NCBI RefSeq assembly: GCF_009870755.1
Contig: NZ_WLZU01000002.1
Span: 1 to 64,000 of the forward strand
DNA length: 64,000 nucleotides
Reading direction: 5' to 3'
Source: Streptococcus halichoeri
GTDB lineage: Bacteria > Bacillota > Bacilli > Lactobacillales > Streptococcaceae
Each line of letters begins with the position of its first letter. Within the stretch, counting starts at the first letter, position 1. The position numbers and the translations under genes are program-made. Positions 45,179-54,770 of this stretch are shown piece after piece. The notes beneath the pieces are model-generated. The model was not told where the DNA came from and did not search any database. It was given only the letters and a program-made list of their open reading frames with translations.

Positions 45179-46267
45179 CTATTCTCCATTTCCACCAATA
45201 ACCTGTACGGGATCAACCTGTCTAACCTTAAAGAGCGACAAGGAGCCACACAAAAGCGCAATGATTAGAAAGGCACAAGCTAAAAGCCCCACCCTTGTCC
45301 AGGTCAAAAAGAAAGGCATGGCCTTTGGCAAGACCTGTGCTAAGCCAACAGCCAGAGCGGTTCCTAGACCTAAGCCGGCCAAGGCCAAAAGAAAGATCTG
45401 GGCCAATTGCATACCAGCAATCTGAGCCATGGAAAAGCCAATGGCTTTGAGCACACCAAATTGTTTTAATTTTTGCAGCGTCAAAATATAGAAGAACACA
45501 CCTAGAATCGCCGAAGAAGCCACAACCAAGACCCAGATAATCATCGATAAGGTTAAAGCTTCTGCTTGATAACCAGGAATCTTTTGGATAATTTGGGCTT
45601 TGGAATACGTCTCAAGCCCTTTAGGCACAGTAGTCAGCTTGCTTGCTTTGGGCAAACTATAGGCCTGTGGCTGCCACTCATATTGCGGCATGGTTTTTTG
45701 CCGTAGTTGGGTATAGGTTGCTTTGGAAATAAAGATAACCGGACTATGGCCATACTTAGCATCCTTCACAAAGCCCACAACTTCTAGCCATTGATTGGTA
45801 GTAGTGTCTTTGAGTCGATCGCCCAGGCGTAAGCCCTTATCATAAAAGCTCTCATCCAAGACTGCCTGCCCCTTTGTTTGGCCCAGCCGATGGCCCGCAT
45901 GCACGGCCGGATTCAAATCTTCTTCAGGAGCAATCGCAAAGTAGGTGGCATCTTGCTTTTCACTTGTGCCTTTTGCTTGAATGGCTGCGCGTTGAATCAC
46001 AAGCTCAGCACCCTCAGAGCCATACTGTTGCTTTAGCTGAGTGCTTTGCTGCGCTGTTATATTAGAAAACGTAATCAGTCCTTTAGAATCATCTGACAAG
46101 AGATAATGCCTACCTCCGAATTGCTCAATCTGGGCACTGACATCTCGGCCCAGGCCATTAGCAAGGCCGGTCAAAAAAACCACCATAAACATCATCACAA
46201 CAATCAAACCTTCTACTAAAAGGTATTTTTTGGGCTGATAGGTCAGCTCACTCCATGCAACTTTCAT
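45179..46267 (-). CDS. hrtB: FtsX-type permease (HrtB-like)
   Basis: 362 aa from ATG 46267 (AAAGGAG 10 nt upstream). One N-terminal helix, a large extracytoplasmic MacB-like domain (residues about 40-230), then three helices and the C-terminal RQVDPVQVIGG motif. The topology is that of DevC/HrtB, which removes excess haem from the membrane. First gene of the two-gene operon. Confidence 0.75.
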   Translation of the reverse strand: MKVAWSELTYQPKKYLLVEGLIVVMMFMVVFLTGLANGLGRDVSAQIEQFGGRHYLLSDDSKGLITFSNITAQQSTQLKQQYGSEGAELVIQRAAIQAKGTSEKQDATYFAIAPEEDLNPAVHAGHRLGQTKGQAVLDESFYDKGLRLGDRLKDTTTNQWLEVVGFVKDAKYGHSPVIFISKATYTQLRQKTMPQYEWQPQAYSLPKASKLTTVPKGLETYSKAQIIQKIPGYQAEALTLSMIIWVLVVASSAILGVFFYILTLQKLKQFGVLKAIGFSMAQIAGMQLAQIFLLALAGLGLGTALAVGLAQVLPKAMPFFLTWTRVGLLACAFLIIALLCGSLSLFKVRQVDPVQVIGGNGE

Positions 46268-46407
46268 ATTATGCACACTCCTTTACTTCTCCTTTTAGTA
46301 TAAACAAGAAATGTGACCTGAATATGACCTTGCTCTTAGGAGCAAAGCTCAGCCAAGGCAGTGAGCTTGCTTTAGTAAGACTATGCCAGACACTTTTTTT
46401 GCCACAC

Positions 46408-46452
46408 AAAAAACCGCAAGAAAACATGGTTTTTGGGTGGTTTTCCTGCGGT
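46408..46452 (-). terminator. gldA operon terminator
   Basis: ACCGCAGGAAAA / TTTTCTTGCGGT arms with a ~20-nt loop, then six T on the minus strand. It ends the pflD-talC-gldA transcript. Confidence 0.8.
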
Positions 46453-46545
46453 AGGTTCTTTGCTCTTATAACTGTTTAGTCAGTTTGGCTGGCGCAGCCG
46501 TTTTGGCTGAACCCTAAAATGCTGACTGAGCGTACGTAAAGACGA

Positions 46546-47640
46546 CTAAGCCGTTAGCTGTTTAACATAGGCATCTACCGCCACAAGGGCAGCAGCAATA
46601 TCTTCAGCAGAAATAGCAAATGGCATTTGATGAATCGTTTCTCCTTCAATGGTGGCCTGCTTACCAACCTTTAGTAAATCTTCATAGCTAGCCTGATCAA
46701 GATGCATTTCCTTGAGGGTTGTGGGCATTTTGATTTGTTGGTAGAAGCGAATATACTTATCAATTTCTTCTTTTGGTCGGCTTTCTAAGAAGAATTGCAC
46801 CAAGGTGCCATAGGCTACTTTTTCTCCGTGAGTGAGATGATGAATATCGCCTTCTAAAGCAGTAAAGCCATTGTGGATGGCATGAGCTGCAGCAAGGCCT
46901 GCACTTTCAAACCCTAAACCACTCAACAAGGTATTAGCTTCAACAACATTTTCCAGAGCTTTGGTGACAACTTTTTGTTCACAAGCAGCCATGGCTTGCA
47001 GCCCATCAGCAAACAAGGTCCGCTCACAAGCCTCAGCAATGGCAAGGCCGGCCAAGGTTTGATTGCCACCAACCATAGTCAGCCCATTTTTTTGCAAAAC
47101 AGCGCGAGCTTCAGCCCAAGTTGCAAGACCATCAGCAATGCCTGATGCTAATAAGCGATCCGGTGCTTGACATATGACTTGGGTGTCCATCAAAACCAAA
47201 TCGGGGTTTTTAGAATAAAAGAGATACTTTTCAAAAGCCCCTTGATCAGTATAAATCACTGATAAGGCTGAGGTGGGAGCATCAGTAGAGGCCACAGTTG
47301 GCGCAATCACAACAGGAATATCTAACCGATCGGCAATAGCCTTAGCACTGTCAGCCGTCTTGCCGCCTCCTAAGCCTATAATCAGATCATTCTTATTACT
47401 ACGGCCAATGTCTGCTACACGGGTAATCTCATTTTCTGAAGCTTCGCCATTAAAGACCAGCCGATCAACTAAAATGCCTTGGCGTTTTAAGTAGGCCTCA
47501 AAGTCTTCTCCCACTATCTGATAAACCAAATCATCACAGAGTAAAATGGGTTTGCTACCAAGCTTTAAAATAGCCTTATGACTTTCAAAAAGCGCATTCT
47601 TACCTTGAATGTAACGAGATGGACTAGCAAATACTTTCAT
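46546..47640 (-). CDS. gldA: Glycerol dehydrogenase-type NAD-dependent reductase
   Basis: 364 aa, iron/zinc alcohol dehydrogenase family. NAD-binding GGGKTADSAKAIA, metal ligands in DG (SGIADGLATW), HAIHNGF and LTHGEKVAYG. GldA interconverts glycerol and dihydroxyacetone and also reduces hydroxyacetone to 1,2-propanediol. AAAGGAGG lies 5-6 nt before the ATG. Third gene after the glycyl-radical enzyme and the aldolase, a set conserved in streptococci. Confidence 0.93.
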   Translation of the reverse strand: MKVFASPSRYIQGKNALFESHKAILKLGSKPILLCDDLVYQIVGEDFEAYLKRQGILVDRLVFNGEASENEITRVADIGRSNKNDLIIGLGGGKTADSAKAIADRLDIPVVIAPTVASTDAPTSALSVIYTDQGAFEKYLFYSKNPDLVLMDTQVICQAPDRLLASGIADGLATWAEARAVLQKNGLTMVGGNQTLAGLAIAEACERTLFADGLQAMAACEQKVVTKALENVVEANTLLSGLGFESAGLAAAHAIHNGFTALEGDIHHLTHGEKVAYGTLVQFFLESRPKEEIDKYIRFYQQIKMPTTLKEMHLDQASYEDLLKVGKQATIEGETIHQMPFAISAEDIAAALVAVDAYVKQLTA

Positions 47641-47688
47641 AACACAGCCTCCTTTGTAGCGAGTTATTTTTATAGTCAGTCACCTGAC

Positions 47689-48360
47689 TTAGACAATACT
47701 GTGGGTATGGTGGATAGCTTCCCAATCCTTATCAAAATCAGCAACAGCCTTTTGAATAGAGGGCATGGCAAAACCAGCTTCAAAGACAGCCGGACTTGCC
47801 GTAATAGCTTGGGCTCCCTGGGCAAAAGCCTTATTGATTTGCCCAACATTTTTAAAGCTGGCTGCAAGGATTTTACTAGCAAAAGCTCCTTGAGCAATAG
47901 CTTTGGCCAGCTGGCCAATGACAGCCTCAGCATCAATATTTACATTTTCCATCCGATTATAGTAAGGCGCTAAATAATCAGCTCCAGCTTCAATAGCTAG
48001 TAAGCCTTGAAAGGTGGAGTAAATCGCCGTTGCTGTAATCCGATAACCCTGAGCTTTTAAGGTCTTAATGGCCGCTAACCCCTCAGTAGTCACGGGGACT
48101 TTAATATAAATAGAATCCCCACAGTGCTGTTTAATAGCTGCGGCATCCTTTAGTATGCCTTGATAGTCTTGAGCAACTACCTGCACATGTATCGATGCCT
48201 TATCACCAATGATTGTTCGAATATCCTTGATCCGTTCAAAGAAGGCAATATCGCCTTCGGCCTTAGCAATTGTAGGATTTGACGTCACTCCAGCTAGGGG
48301 CAAAATCTTAGACCATTTTGTAATAGCCTCAAGATTTAAGGTATCTAACATGTATTCCAT
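47689..48360 (-). CDS. talC: Fructose-6-phosphate aldolase/transaldolase-like protein
   Basis: 223 aa. MipB/TalC/FSA subfamily: [26 protein letters not shown], Schiff-base Lys in [37 protein letters not shown]. Class I aldolase that cleaves ketose phosphates to glyceraldehyde-3-phosphate and a small ketone. Lies between pflD and gldA. Confidence 0.93.
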   Translation of the reverse strand: MEYMLDTLNLEAITKWSKILPLAGVTSNPTIAKAEGDIAFFERIKDIRTIIGDKASIHVQVVAQDYQGILKDAAAIKQHCGDSIYIKVPVTTEGLAAIKTLKAQGYRITATAIYSTFQGLLAIEAGADYLAPYYNRMENVNIDAEAVIGQLAKAIAQGAFASKILAASFKNVGQINKAFAQGAQAITASPAVFEAGFAMPSIQKAVADFDKDWEAIHHTHSIV

Positions 48361-48378
48361 AAGTTTTCCTTTTTTCTC

Positions 48379-50793
48379 CTATAAGGTATGTTCTGTTCGT
48401 TCGATAATATCATCTTGCGTGGCCTTAGAAAGCACATTGAAGAAGGCAGAATAGCCAGCCACGCGCACAATCAAATCGCGGTGTTTTTCTGGGTGTTTTT
48501 GAGCATCAATCAAGGTTTCTCTTGAAACCACATTATATTGGATGTGATAGCCATGTAGACGATTAAAGAAGGTTCGTAGCAAAGCGATTAACTTGGCCTT
48601 GTCTTCTTCTTTGGCCAGGGTTTGGGGGTTGACTTTTTGGTTCAGTAAGACCCCACCGACAATCTCATCCGTTCGCAATTTAGCCACTGATTTTAGCACG
48701 GATGTCGGACCTTTTTTATCCATGCTATGCTCAGGTGAGCAGCCTTCTGCCAGAGGTGACCCTGCATGACGACCATCGGGCGTTGCAAGCGTTCCCTTGC
48801 CTTGGCCAACATTCGCCGAGATGGATGAGGTGCCGCAATAGCGGATACCACCAATCGGTCCACGACCATAGCGCGTGTTAGGATACTTAGCAATCTCATC
48901 AATGTAAGTATCATAAGCAGCTACCACTAATTGGTCGGCATAGTCATCATCATTGCCATATTTTGGCGCCTCATTGATTAGCATTTGCCGAATGTCTTCA
49001 CCACGCTCACCTGCAAAATCACTTGCGAGCGCTTGCCAGAGTTCCTGAGGAGTCAGGCGTTTATCTTCGTAGACTAATTTTTTAAGCGCTGCTAGGGAAT
49101 CGGCTAGATTAGCAATGCCTACCTGCAGGCCAGAGATAAAGTCATAGACTGCTCCGCCTTCTTTTAAAGTCTTACCGCGGCCGATACAATCATCGGTCAA
49201 GGCCGAACAAAGAATATCGGGTACTTCACGCTCAAGGCCAAGGTCGATAGCGTTTTCAACAATGACACTCATGCGCGTGATTTCACGCAAGGTAGCATCA
49301 AAGGCCGCTTTGAGTTCTGCGTAAGAAGTCATCTGGGTAAAATGCCCATGCCCCTTAGCAAAGCGTTTGCCAGAAGCGGGATCAATACCGTCATTCATCG
49401 TAATGAGCAAGATTTTCGGGAAATTGATATAGCTCATGCCCGTGCAACGGTAGCCCCACTTGCCAGGTACAGCCGTTTCGACGCAACCAATAGCCGAGTA
49501 GTCATAGGCATCTTTTTCTGCCACCCCTTTTTTGATAAAGGACGGGATGATAATCTCATCATTGTTCATAGCCGGCATGCCAAAGCCTAGCTTCATGACC
49601 TCAATACAGTCATTCATAAATGCGGGGTCCAACCCCTTATGGTAACGCACAGTCAAGTTAGGCTGGGGTAGTTTGGTCTGAGCTACCGAACGCAAGACCA
49701 GGTAGGACATAGGATTGACTGCGTCTTGTTTATCCCTGGTTTGCCCACCGATAGTGACATTTTGATACATGGGGCTACCAGCAGATGAGAAGGTATGGGA
49801 TTGGCTGCGCACCTTATTAATGGTAAGAGTCTTAATCCACAGATTAGTGAGTCGCTCAACAATCGACTCTTTCGTTTCAAGACCAGCTGCTATATCCGCC
49901 TCGGCATAGGGGGACATGTATTGATCAAATCGGCCATAAGACAGAGAGTGGCCGTTTGACTCTATTTGTAAGATACATTGGATAAACCAGACCGACTGGA
50001 CGGCTTCGGCAAAGCTTGCTGCCGGTTCATAGGGGACTTTATCACAAATGCGCGCCATTTCTAAGAGTTCTGCTTGGCGCTTTGGCAAGGCCTGTTTGGC
50101 CAACTGACGTGCCAAGGCCGCATAGCGATGGGCATAAGTTTTCACCGCATCAATCACAATGAAGATAGCATCATAGAAATGGTATTTGTCAATATTTTCA
50201 GGTACAGTGAGATCTAGAGCAGCTTTGGCAGCACGAGCACGTTCTTCAAAGCCTTTCAGACCATATTGGAGGAGTTTTTGATAGTTAACAGCCAGATGAG
50301 CATCCCCTGAATTCATCTTGCCTTCCATGCCAAAAAAGCCCGTTTCCATGTAGACAGCAACTTCTTTTGGTAGAAGCGCACCGGCACGAGCCCGTAGGTT
50401 GTTGTTCTCCCAAAAAGGAGCAATCGAGCGCAGCTGTTCCTTTGTTTCTTCGGTAATATAGAAAACATCACCGTCACGTTTTTCAAAAAGGTCTAACTCC
50501 TTAATGACAAATTCCAATGTGTATTCTGGGAAAATCGGAGCATCTTTATTGGAAGAGGCTTGATTACCAGCAATGAAGCTATCCTCTTCAATGTAGATGG
50601 TCATGTTCTCTAAGACCTCTTGCAGCATGTAGGCCCGCTTGAGGGTCGCAGGCTTATCCAGATGCTCTTGATAAGCTTTTGTTACCAGTATAGCCCGCTC
50701 TGCATCAATGTAGGGCTTTTTATTAAGGACTTCTTCACGGTAGCGATTCATCCGTGGTGTTAACTGTCCAAAATAAGGGATTTTGTCAGTCAT
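48379..50793 (-). CDS. pflD: Glycyl-radical enzyme (PflD/YbiW type)
   Basis: 804 aa from ATG 50793 (AAAGGAG 6 nt upstream). Catalytic thiyl Cys in YSAIGCVETAVPGKWG; glycyl radical loop VRVAGYSAFFNV near the C-terminus. The GCVE motif separates it from pyruvate formate-lyase, which has adjacent cysteines, and places it in the dehydratase/YbiW branch. With talC and gldA it fits the pathway reported for YbiW, where 1,5-anhydroglucitol-6-phosphate is opened to a 1-deoxy-ketose phosphate. That is inferred from gene set and motif; glycerol or diol dehydration is the alternative. Oxygen-sensitive; needs the activase at 53897. Confidence 0.88.
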   Translation of the reverse strand: MTDKIPYFGQLTPRMNRYREEVLNKKPYIDAERAILVTKAYQEHLDKPATLKRAYMLQEVLENMTIYIEEDSFIAGNQASSNKDAPIFPEYTLEFVIKELDLFEKRDGDVFYITEETKEQLRSIAPFWENNNLRARAGALLPKEVAVYMETGFFGMEGKMNSGDAHLAVNYQKLLQYGLKGFEERARAAKAALDLTVPENIDKYHFYDAIFIVIDAVKTYAHRYAALARQLAKQALPKRQAELLEMARICDKVPYEPAASFAEAVQSVWFIQCILQIESNGHSLSYGRFDQYMSPYAEADIAAGLETKESIVERLTNLWIKTLTINKVRSQSHTFSSAGSPMYQNVTIGGQTRDKQDAVNPMSYLVLRSVAQTKLPQPNLTVRYHKGLDPAFMNDCIEVMKLGFGMPAMNNDEIIIPSFIKKGVAEKDAYDYSAIGCVETAVPGKWGYRCTGMSYINFPKILLITMNDGIDPASGKRFAKGHGHFTQMTSYAELKAAFDATLREITRMSVIVENAIDLGLEREVPDILCSALTDDCIGRGKTLKEGGAVYDFISGLQVGIANLADSLAALKKLVYEDKRLTPQELWQALASDFAGERGEDIRQMLINEAPKYGNDDDYADQLVVAAYDTYIDEIAKYPNTRYGRGPIGGIRYCGTSSISANVGQGKGTLATPDGRHAGSPLAEGCSPEHSMDKKGPTSVLKSVAKLRTDEIVGGVLLNQKVNPQTLAKEEDKAKLIALLRTFFNRLHGYHIQYNVVSRETLIDAQKHPEKHRDLIVRVAGYSAFFNVLSKATQDDIIERTEHTL

Positions 50794-50827
50794 GGGCATC
50801 TCCTTTACTAACGTAACATACTTAAGT

Positions 50828-50919
50828 TTCTTTCGAAATCATTTTACCACATTTGCTCTCTCATTTGTATTTGTTTGCAGCTTTAGTCCCTTGTAAAACC
50901 AATAGTGCACAAAAGTGCA
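50828..50919 (-). promoter_or_regulatory. pflD upstream operator-like sites
   Basis: CTTTCGAAATC at 50830-50840 resembles a palindrome (TTTCGAACGAAA) upstream of pflC. TGCAC-AAAA-GTGCA (50906-50919) is a perfect palindrome whose half-site GTGCATA recurs at 51904 and 51932 behind sorC. Candidate DeoR- and SorC-type sites, respectively. Confidence 0.45.
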
Positions 50920-51065
50920 TAGTTGTAACAAAAAATATATGCCAGAGCCATTTCCCCTCCACTCAATCAGCGCCAAGGAAATTTGTCTGACATATATTAA
51001 ACTTTACATTATATAGAAGAAAATAGAAATAATGGGTATCTTGCTTTAAGAGTTATAAGCCATCA

Positions 51066-51641
51066 CTATTTTTTCCAAATCTTTTTGATACTAAAGGCAC
51101 CCACAGCTATCAAAATCATGACACCTGTTGCAGATAAAATTGTTACTGGAGATGTTGAGGTCGATTTACTCTGAAGCATATTTTTCGATTCCGATGAGCG
51201 GTCCTTATGTTTTCGTACAGCTTCACTTCCACTTAAAGTGGGAGCGGCTGGGCCCCAGGTAATGTGTGCGCTAGCACCTGTGTTCTCACCTGTGTTCTCA
51301 CCTCCAAAGCCAGGAAGCTCACGGTCGCCATTGCTTCCACTTAAAGTCGGAGCGGCTGGACCCCAGGTAATGTGTGCGCTAGCACCTGTGTTCTCACCTC
51401 CAAAGCCAGGAAGCTCACGGTCGCCATTGCTTCCACTTAAAGTTTGAGTTCCTGGGTACCAAAGTACGCACTGGTGTGTATCTTGATCTTGACTACGAAG
51501 ACCAATTACACTTTGACATCCTCCATAACTATTGGCAGTGATAGCCGCTGTTCCCATGACAAGACTGGCCATTAATGCCACACCAGAAAACAGCCATTGC
51601 TTTCCTGATTTCCACATTCTAAAACCAACTTTATTATTCAT
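51066..51641 (-). CDS. Small secreted/membrane protein with Gly-rich repeats
   Basis: 191 aa from ATG 51641 (GGGAG 11 nt upstream; an earlier ATG is less likely). The N-terminus VGFRMWKSGKQWLFSGVALM is close to the KxYKxGKxW-type signal motif of exported Gram-positive surface proteins. Then two repeats of 32 and 36 residues (TLSGSNGDRELPGFGGENTG then ASAHITWGPAAP) and a start of a third. A C-terminal helix with basic tail (SIKKIWKK) follows, but no LPXTG is present. It carries the same (TA)n promoter as the M-like genes. Repeat design and regulation recall Sic/DRS-like virulence proteins, but there is no sequence match I can claim. Confidence 0.7.
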   Translation of the reverse strand: MNNKVGFRMWKSGKQWLFSGVALMASLVMGTAAITANSYGGCQSVIGLRSQDQDTHQCVLWYPGTQTLSGSNGDRELPGFGGENTGASAHITWGPAAPTLSGSNGDRELPGFGGENTGENTGASAHITWGPAAPTLSGSEAVRKHKDRSSESKNMLQSKSTSTSPVTILSATGVMILIAVGAFSIKKIWKK

Positions 51642-51684
51642 AAAATACTTATCTCCCTTTAATTTTTTAGCCATTTATGGCAAA

Positions 51685-51725
51685 AACCAGTATATATATA
51701 CTCAAGTTCAGGGATTTATTTATTT
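51685..51725 (-). promoter_or_regulatory. Fourth TA-tract promoter, (TA)5
   Basis: On the minus strand CCTGAACTTGAG then (TA)5 (51691-51700) and CTGG, the same element as at 16180, 18090 and 19738. The tract lies 49 nt upstream of the ATG. Confidence 0.65.
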
Positions 51726-51903
51726 TACAACTTATAACCCTGTGTATAGAAAGCGTTTTACATACTATTAAATAGGTAGTTTGTGGAGATTTTAAAGGAA
51801 ATGAAAGGCTGATTATTACTATAATAGCAGTTAATGTTTAACTTATTTATGAGATTTTTATTTAAGCCTTTTTTAACATTAGCCATCTAAACAGGTCAAC
51901 ATT

Positions 51904-51941
51904 TTTGTGCATATTATTTTTATCACGCATATTTGTGCATA
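51904..51941. promoter_or_regulatory. Repeated TTTGTGCATA half-sites
   Basis: Identical decamers TTTGTGCATA at 51904-51913 and 51932-51941, 28 nt apart, directly after the sorC terminator. They look like leftover operators of an operon (probably PTS genes) that is no longer between sorC and pflD. Confidence 0.45.
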
Positions 51942-51950
51942 GCTTACAAT

Positions 51951-51988
51951 AAAAAACCTAGCTCTGAACTTCCAGTGCTAGGTTTTGT
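51951..51988 (-). terminator. sorC terminator
   Basis: AAAACCTAGC / GCTAGGTTTT arms, 14-nt loop, six T following on the minus strand. Confidence 0.85.
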
Positions 51989-52032
51989 TATCACATTATA
52001 TTTCACTTATTTAAGCAAAGGCTAGTGGCTAG

Positions 52033-53016
52033 TTAGCATGGCAAGGATTTGAGTTCCTCAGAAGCCTGGTCTAACTGCAGGATCTGATGGATAGTGGCAC
52101 AGTCGGTGACTAAATAGTTAATGGCTTTGGTTTTTAAGGCTGCTAAAATGGCTTCTGCCTTCATCGTACCTGTAGCCAGGGCGATCGTTTTTGGCACTTG
52201 TATGAGTTGCTCCAAGGTAATGCCAATAATGCGTTCTTGCAAGTCATTGGCGACGAGTTGGCCGTCTTTGTTAAAGAAGCGGCAGCACATTTCACCAACA
52301 GCTGCTTCTGCTTTGAGCATGTCCACATCCTGTTTATTTAGCAAATCTAACCATTGGCTTTCAATACCTGATTGGGGTGTCCCGCCTATACCAACAAGCG
52401 CGACATCAATGTGATTCCAACTGTTTTTGACATTGGCAAAATACTTAGAATCAACAATCCCATCTCTTATGGCTTTGTTTTCTTGAACAACCATGGCATT
52501 AATAAAATCACTCTTACCCTGAAATATTTTAGCTAGACGATAAACTAGGGTGTTGACATGATAACTGATATTAATATGGCTAGGACCACCCGCCAACGGG
52601 TAAACTTCCACATGCTTCATCATTTTGGGATCGATCATATCAATCGTCCGACTAAGTGATGATCCCCAGGCTAATCCAACCTTGTCGCCATCTTGCACTA
52701 TCTGTCTGAACAGTTCTGCACAAGTTTTGGCGGCCCGGCTTAAGAGGTCTTCTGGGCGATCATCGGGATGCCTAGGGACAATTTCTAGTCGTTCTAGGCC
52801 ATATTTTGCTCTGACTTGCTCTTCTAAGGCAAAAAGGCTAGCATCATAGCCTATAATCTCTATCTGAACTAAGCCTAATTCCTTAGCTCTTGCTAACATG
52901 CGACAAACTGTGGTGCGGTATATGCCAAGCTCTTTGGAAATTTGAGTCTGACTTTTCCCTTCTATATAGTGTAAATAAGCTATTTTAGCTAGTAATTGTT
53001 TACGCTCTTCTTTCAT
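52033..53016 (-). CDS. SorC/DeoR-type sugar-responsive regulator
   Basis: 327 aa. N-terminal HTH (YIEGKSQTQISKELGIYRTTVCRMLARAKELG, residues 15-47) and a C-terminal SorC sugar-phosphate-binding domain (VGLAWGSSLSRTI, VEVYPLAGGPSH, VALVGIGGTPQSG, GEMCCRFFNKDG). SorC proteins release or bind DNA on sensing a phosphorylated sugar. Forms an operon with the DeoR-type gene 11 nt upstream. Confidence 0.9.
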   Translation of the reverse strand: MKEERKQLLAKIAYLHYIEGKSQTQISKELGIYRTTVCRMLARAKELGLVQIEIIGYDASLFALEEQVRAKYGLERLEIVPRHPDDRPEDLLSRAAKTCAELFRQIVQDGDKVGLAWGSSLSRTIDMIDPKMMKHVEVYPLAGGPSHINISYHVNTLVYRLAKIFQGKSDFINAMVVQENKAIRDGIVDSKYFANVKNSWNHIDVALVGIGGTPQSGIESQWLDLLNKQDVDMLKAEAAVGEMCCRFFNKDGQLVANDLQERIIGITLEQLIQVPKTIALATGTMKAEAILAALKTKAINYLVTDCATIHQILQLDQASEELKSLPC

Positions 53017-53026
53017 CAGTGGGCAC

Positions 53027-53773
53027 CTATTCTACAAAAATCACTTCGATTGCCTTTTGGGTCAAAGCCTCAAGGGCTTCTTTGTTCAATCCCTTGTCTG
53101 TAATGACCCGACGTACAGCATTGAAGTCTATCTGGGGCACTAAGCTTGGTTTTTCAAACTTAGAGGAATCCGTTAAAATAATGACCTGATCGGCCACCTT
53201 AGCCATTTCTTGGACAACCTCTGTCCGCATCATATCCTTACCCATAAAGCCAACACGAGGGCTAAAGCCATCTGTGCCAAAGAAGAGTTTATCTACATGG
53301 AATAAGCGAATCATTTCCTTGAGAAGAGGCCCAACAGTTACTTCCGCAGTTGGCTGATAATAGCCGCCCAGCAAAATAATTTGACAGGTCTGATAATGAC
53401 GTAGGTAATTGGCAATAAAGCTAGAGTTGGTAATGATTTTGATATTCTGCTTGGTCTGACACAGGACCTCTGCTAGTAAAGCACAGGTGGAGCCAGATTC
53501 AATCATAATGGTTTCATTATCTTGGATCAGCTCGGCTGCTTTTTCGGCAATCCGACGTTTAGTCGTGTAATGATAAGATAGGCGGACATTTAAATCATCG
53601 CCATTGTTCAACACAGCATAGCCATGTTCGCGGCGGAGCAGTCCTTTAGATTCTAGTTTATCTAGGTCTTTACGAATGGTCACTTTGGATACTTCTAAGA
53701 GTTGTGATAGCGTCGTTACATCGATCTTTTTTTCTTGTGAAACAAGTTGAATGATTTTTTCTAAACGATTCAT
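53027..53773 (-). CDS. DeoR-family transcriptional regulator
   Basis: 248 aa from ATG 53773 (GAGG 6 nt upstream; an ATG at 53785 overlaps the ribosome site). Winged HTH (LEKIIQLVSQEKKIDVTTLS, TIRKDLDKLESKGLLRREHG) and DeoRC effector domain (TIMIESGSTCALLAEVL, LLGGYYQPTAEVTVGP, LFFGTDGFSP). Divergent from pflC across a spacer with TTTCGAACGAAA (53831-53842), a candidate operator. Confidence 0.9.
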   Translation of the reverse strand: MNRLEKIIQLVSQEKKIDVTTLSQLLEVSKVTIRKDLDKLESKGLLRREHGYAVLNNGDDLNVRLSYHYTTKRRIAEKAAELIQDNETIMIESGSTCALLAEVLCQTKQNIKIITNSSFIANYLRHYQTCQIILLGGYYQPTAEVTVGPLLKEMIRLFHVDKLFFGTDGFSPRVGFMGKDMMRTEVVQEMAKVADQVIILTDSSKFEKPSLVPQIDFNAVRRVITDKGLNKEALEALTQKAIEVIFVE

Positions 53774-53830
53774 GTTATACCTCATCCCTTATTATAGCAA
53801 TTTTAGGGGTAAATGAAAAGACGCCTAAAC

Positions 53831-53842
53831 TTTCGAACGAAA
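53831..53842. promoter_or_regulatory. Candidate DeoR operator between deoR and pflC
   Basis: Palindromic TTTCGAACGAAA (one central asymmetric pair). The CTTTCGAA core recurs at 50830-50837 upstream of pflD, so activase and enzyme may be co-regulated. Confidence 0.45.
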
Positions 53843-53896
53843 TTGATTTATTTACGTTTCTCTGTTATCATGGAGGAAAAGAAAGGATAGGTTATT

Positions 53897-54670
53897 ATGG
53901 CAGCATCTGGAATGGTATTTAATATCCAACATTTTAGTATTCATGATGGGCCGGGCATCCGGACAACGGTTTTTCTTAAAGGTTGTCCTTTAAAATGCCC
54001 TTGGTGCGCCAATCCTGAATCTCAAAAAATGATGCCTGAGCAAATGCGCACAAGCGATGGTCAAACCTATGAGACCGTCGGCCAACTTAAGACCGTTGAT
54101 CAGGTCATGGAGGAGGTCTTAAAAGATCGTGATTTTTACGAAGAATCAGGGGGTGGCTTAACCTTATCAGGGGGTGAAATTTTCGCCCAGTTCGCATTTG
54201 CTAAAGACATCCTAGTCAAAGCTAAAGAAGAAGGCTTACATACAGCCATTGAGACAACGGCATTTACTAATCAGCGGCAATTTGCTGATTTAATCCAATA
54301 TGTTGATTTTATCTATACTGACTTAAAACATTATAACAAGGCTAAACACCGCGCCGTTACGGGTGTATCAAATGAAGTGATTATCAAAAATATCCACTAT
54401 GCCTTCCAAGCAGGAAAGACCATTGTCTTGCGCATCCCTGTCATTCCTCATTTCAATGACAGCTTAGCAGACGCCCAGGCTTTTGCAGAGCTCTTTAACA
54501 AACTTGACATCAGAGATGTTCAGCTGCTTCCTTTTCACCAATTTGGTGAAAACAAATATAAACTCTTGGATAGAGATTATGCTATGGCTGGGATCGACGC
54601 TTATCACCCAGAAGATTTAAAGGACTACCAACAGGTCTTTTTAGACTACCAGATTCATTGTTATTTTTAA
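53897..54670 (+). CDS. pflC: Glycyl-radical enzyme activase (radical SAM)
   Basis: 257 aa. The iron-sulfur motif CX3CX2C lies in LKGCPLKCPWCANPE, followed by GGGLTLSGGE and YTDLKHYN. It lacks the inserted ferredoxin domain of many dehydratase activases. It uses S-adenosylmethionine to create the glycyl radical on the pflD product. AAGGATAGG precedes the ATG. Confidence 0.92.
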   Translation: MAASGMVFNIQHFSIHDGPGIRTTVFLKGCPLKCPWCANPESQKMMPEQMRTSDGQTYETVGQLKTVDQVMEEVLKDRDFYEESGGGLTLSGGEIFAQFAFAKDILVKAKEEGLHTAIETTAFTNQRQFADLIQYVDFIYTDLKHYNKAKHRAVTGVSNEVIIKNIHYAFQAGKTIVLRIPVIPHFNDSLADAQAFAELFNKLDIRDVQLLPFHQFGENKYKLLDRDYAMAGIDAYHPEDLKDYQQVFLDYQIHCYF

Positions 54671-54770
54671 GCCTTATCACTGCCGCTGGCTCACGATGGC
54701 TTAAAAGCCAAGTGCTTTATGCTCACTCACCCACTACAGAAAGGGGCAATGAGTCTTTTTAACAAGCAAA

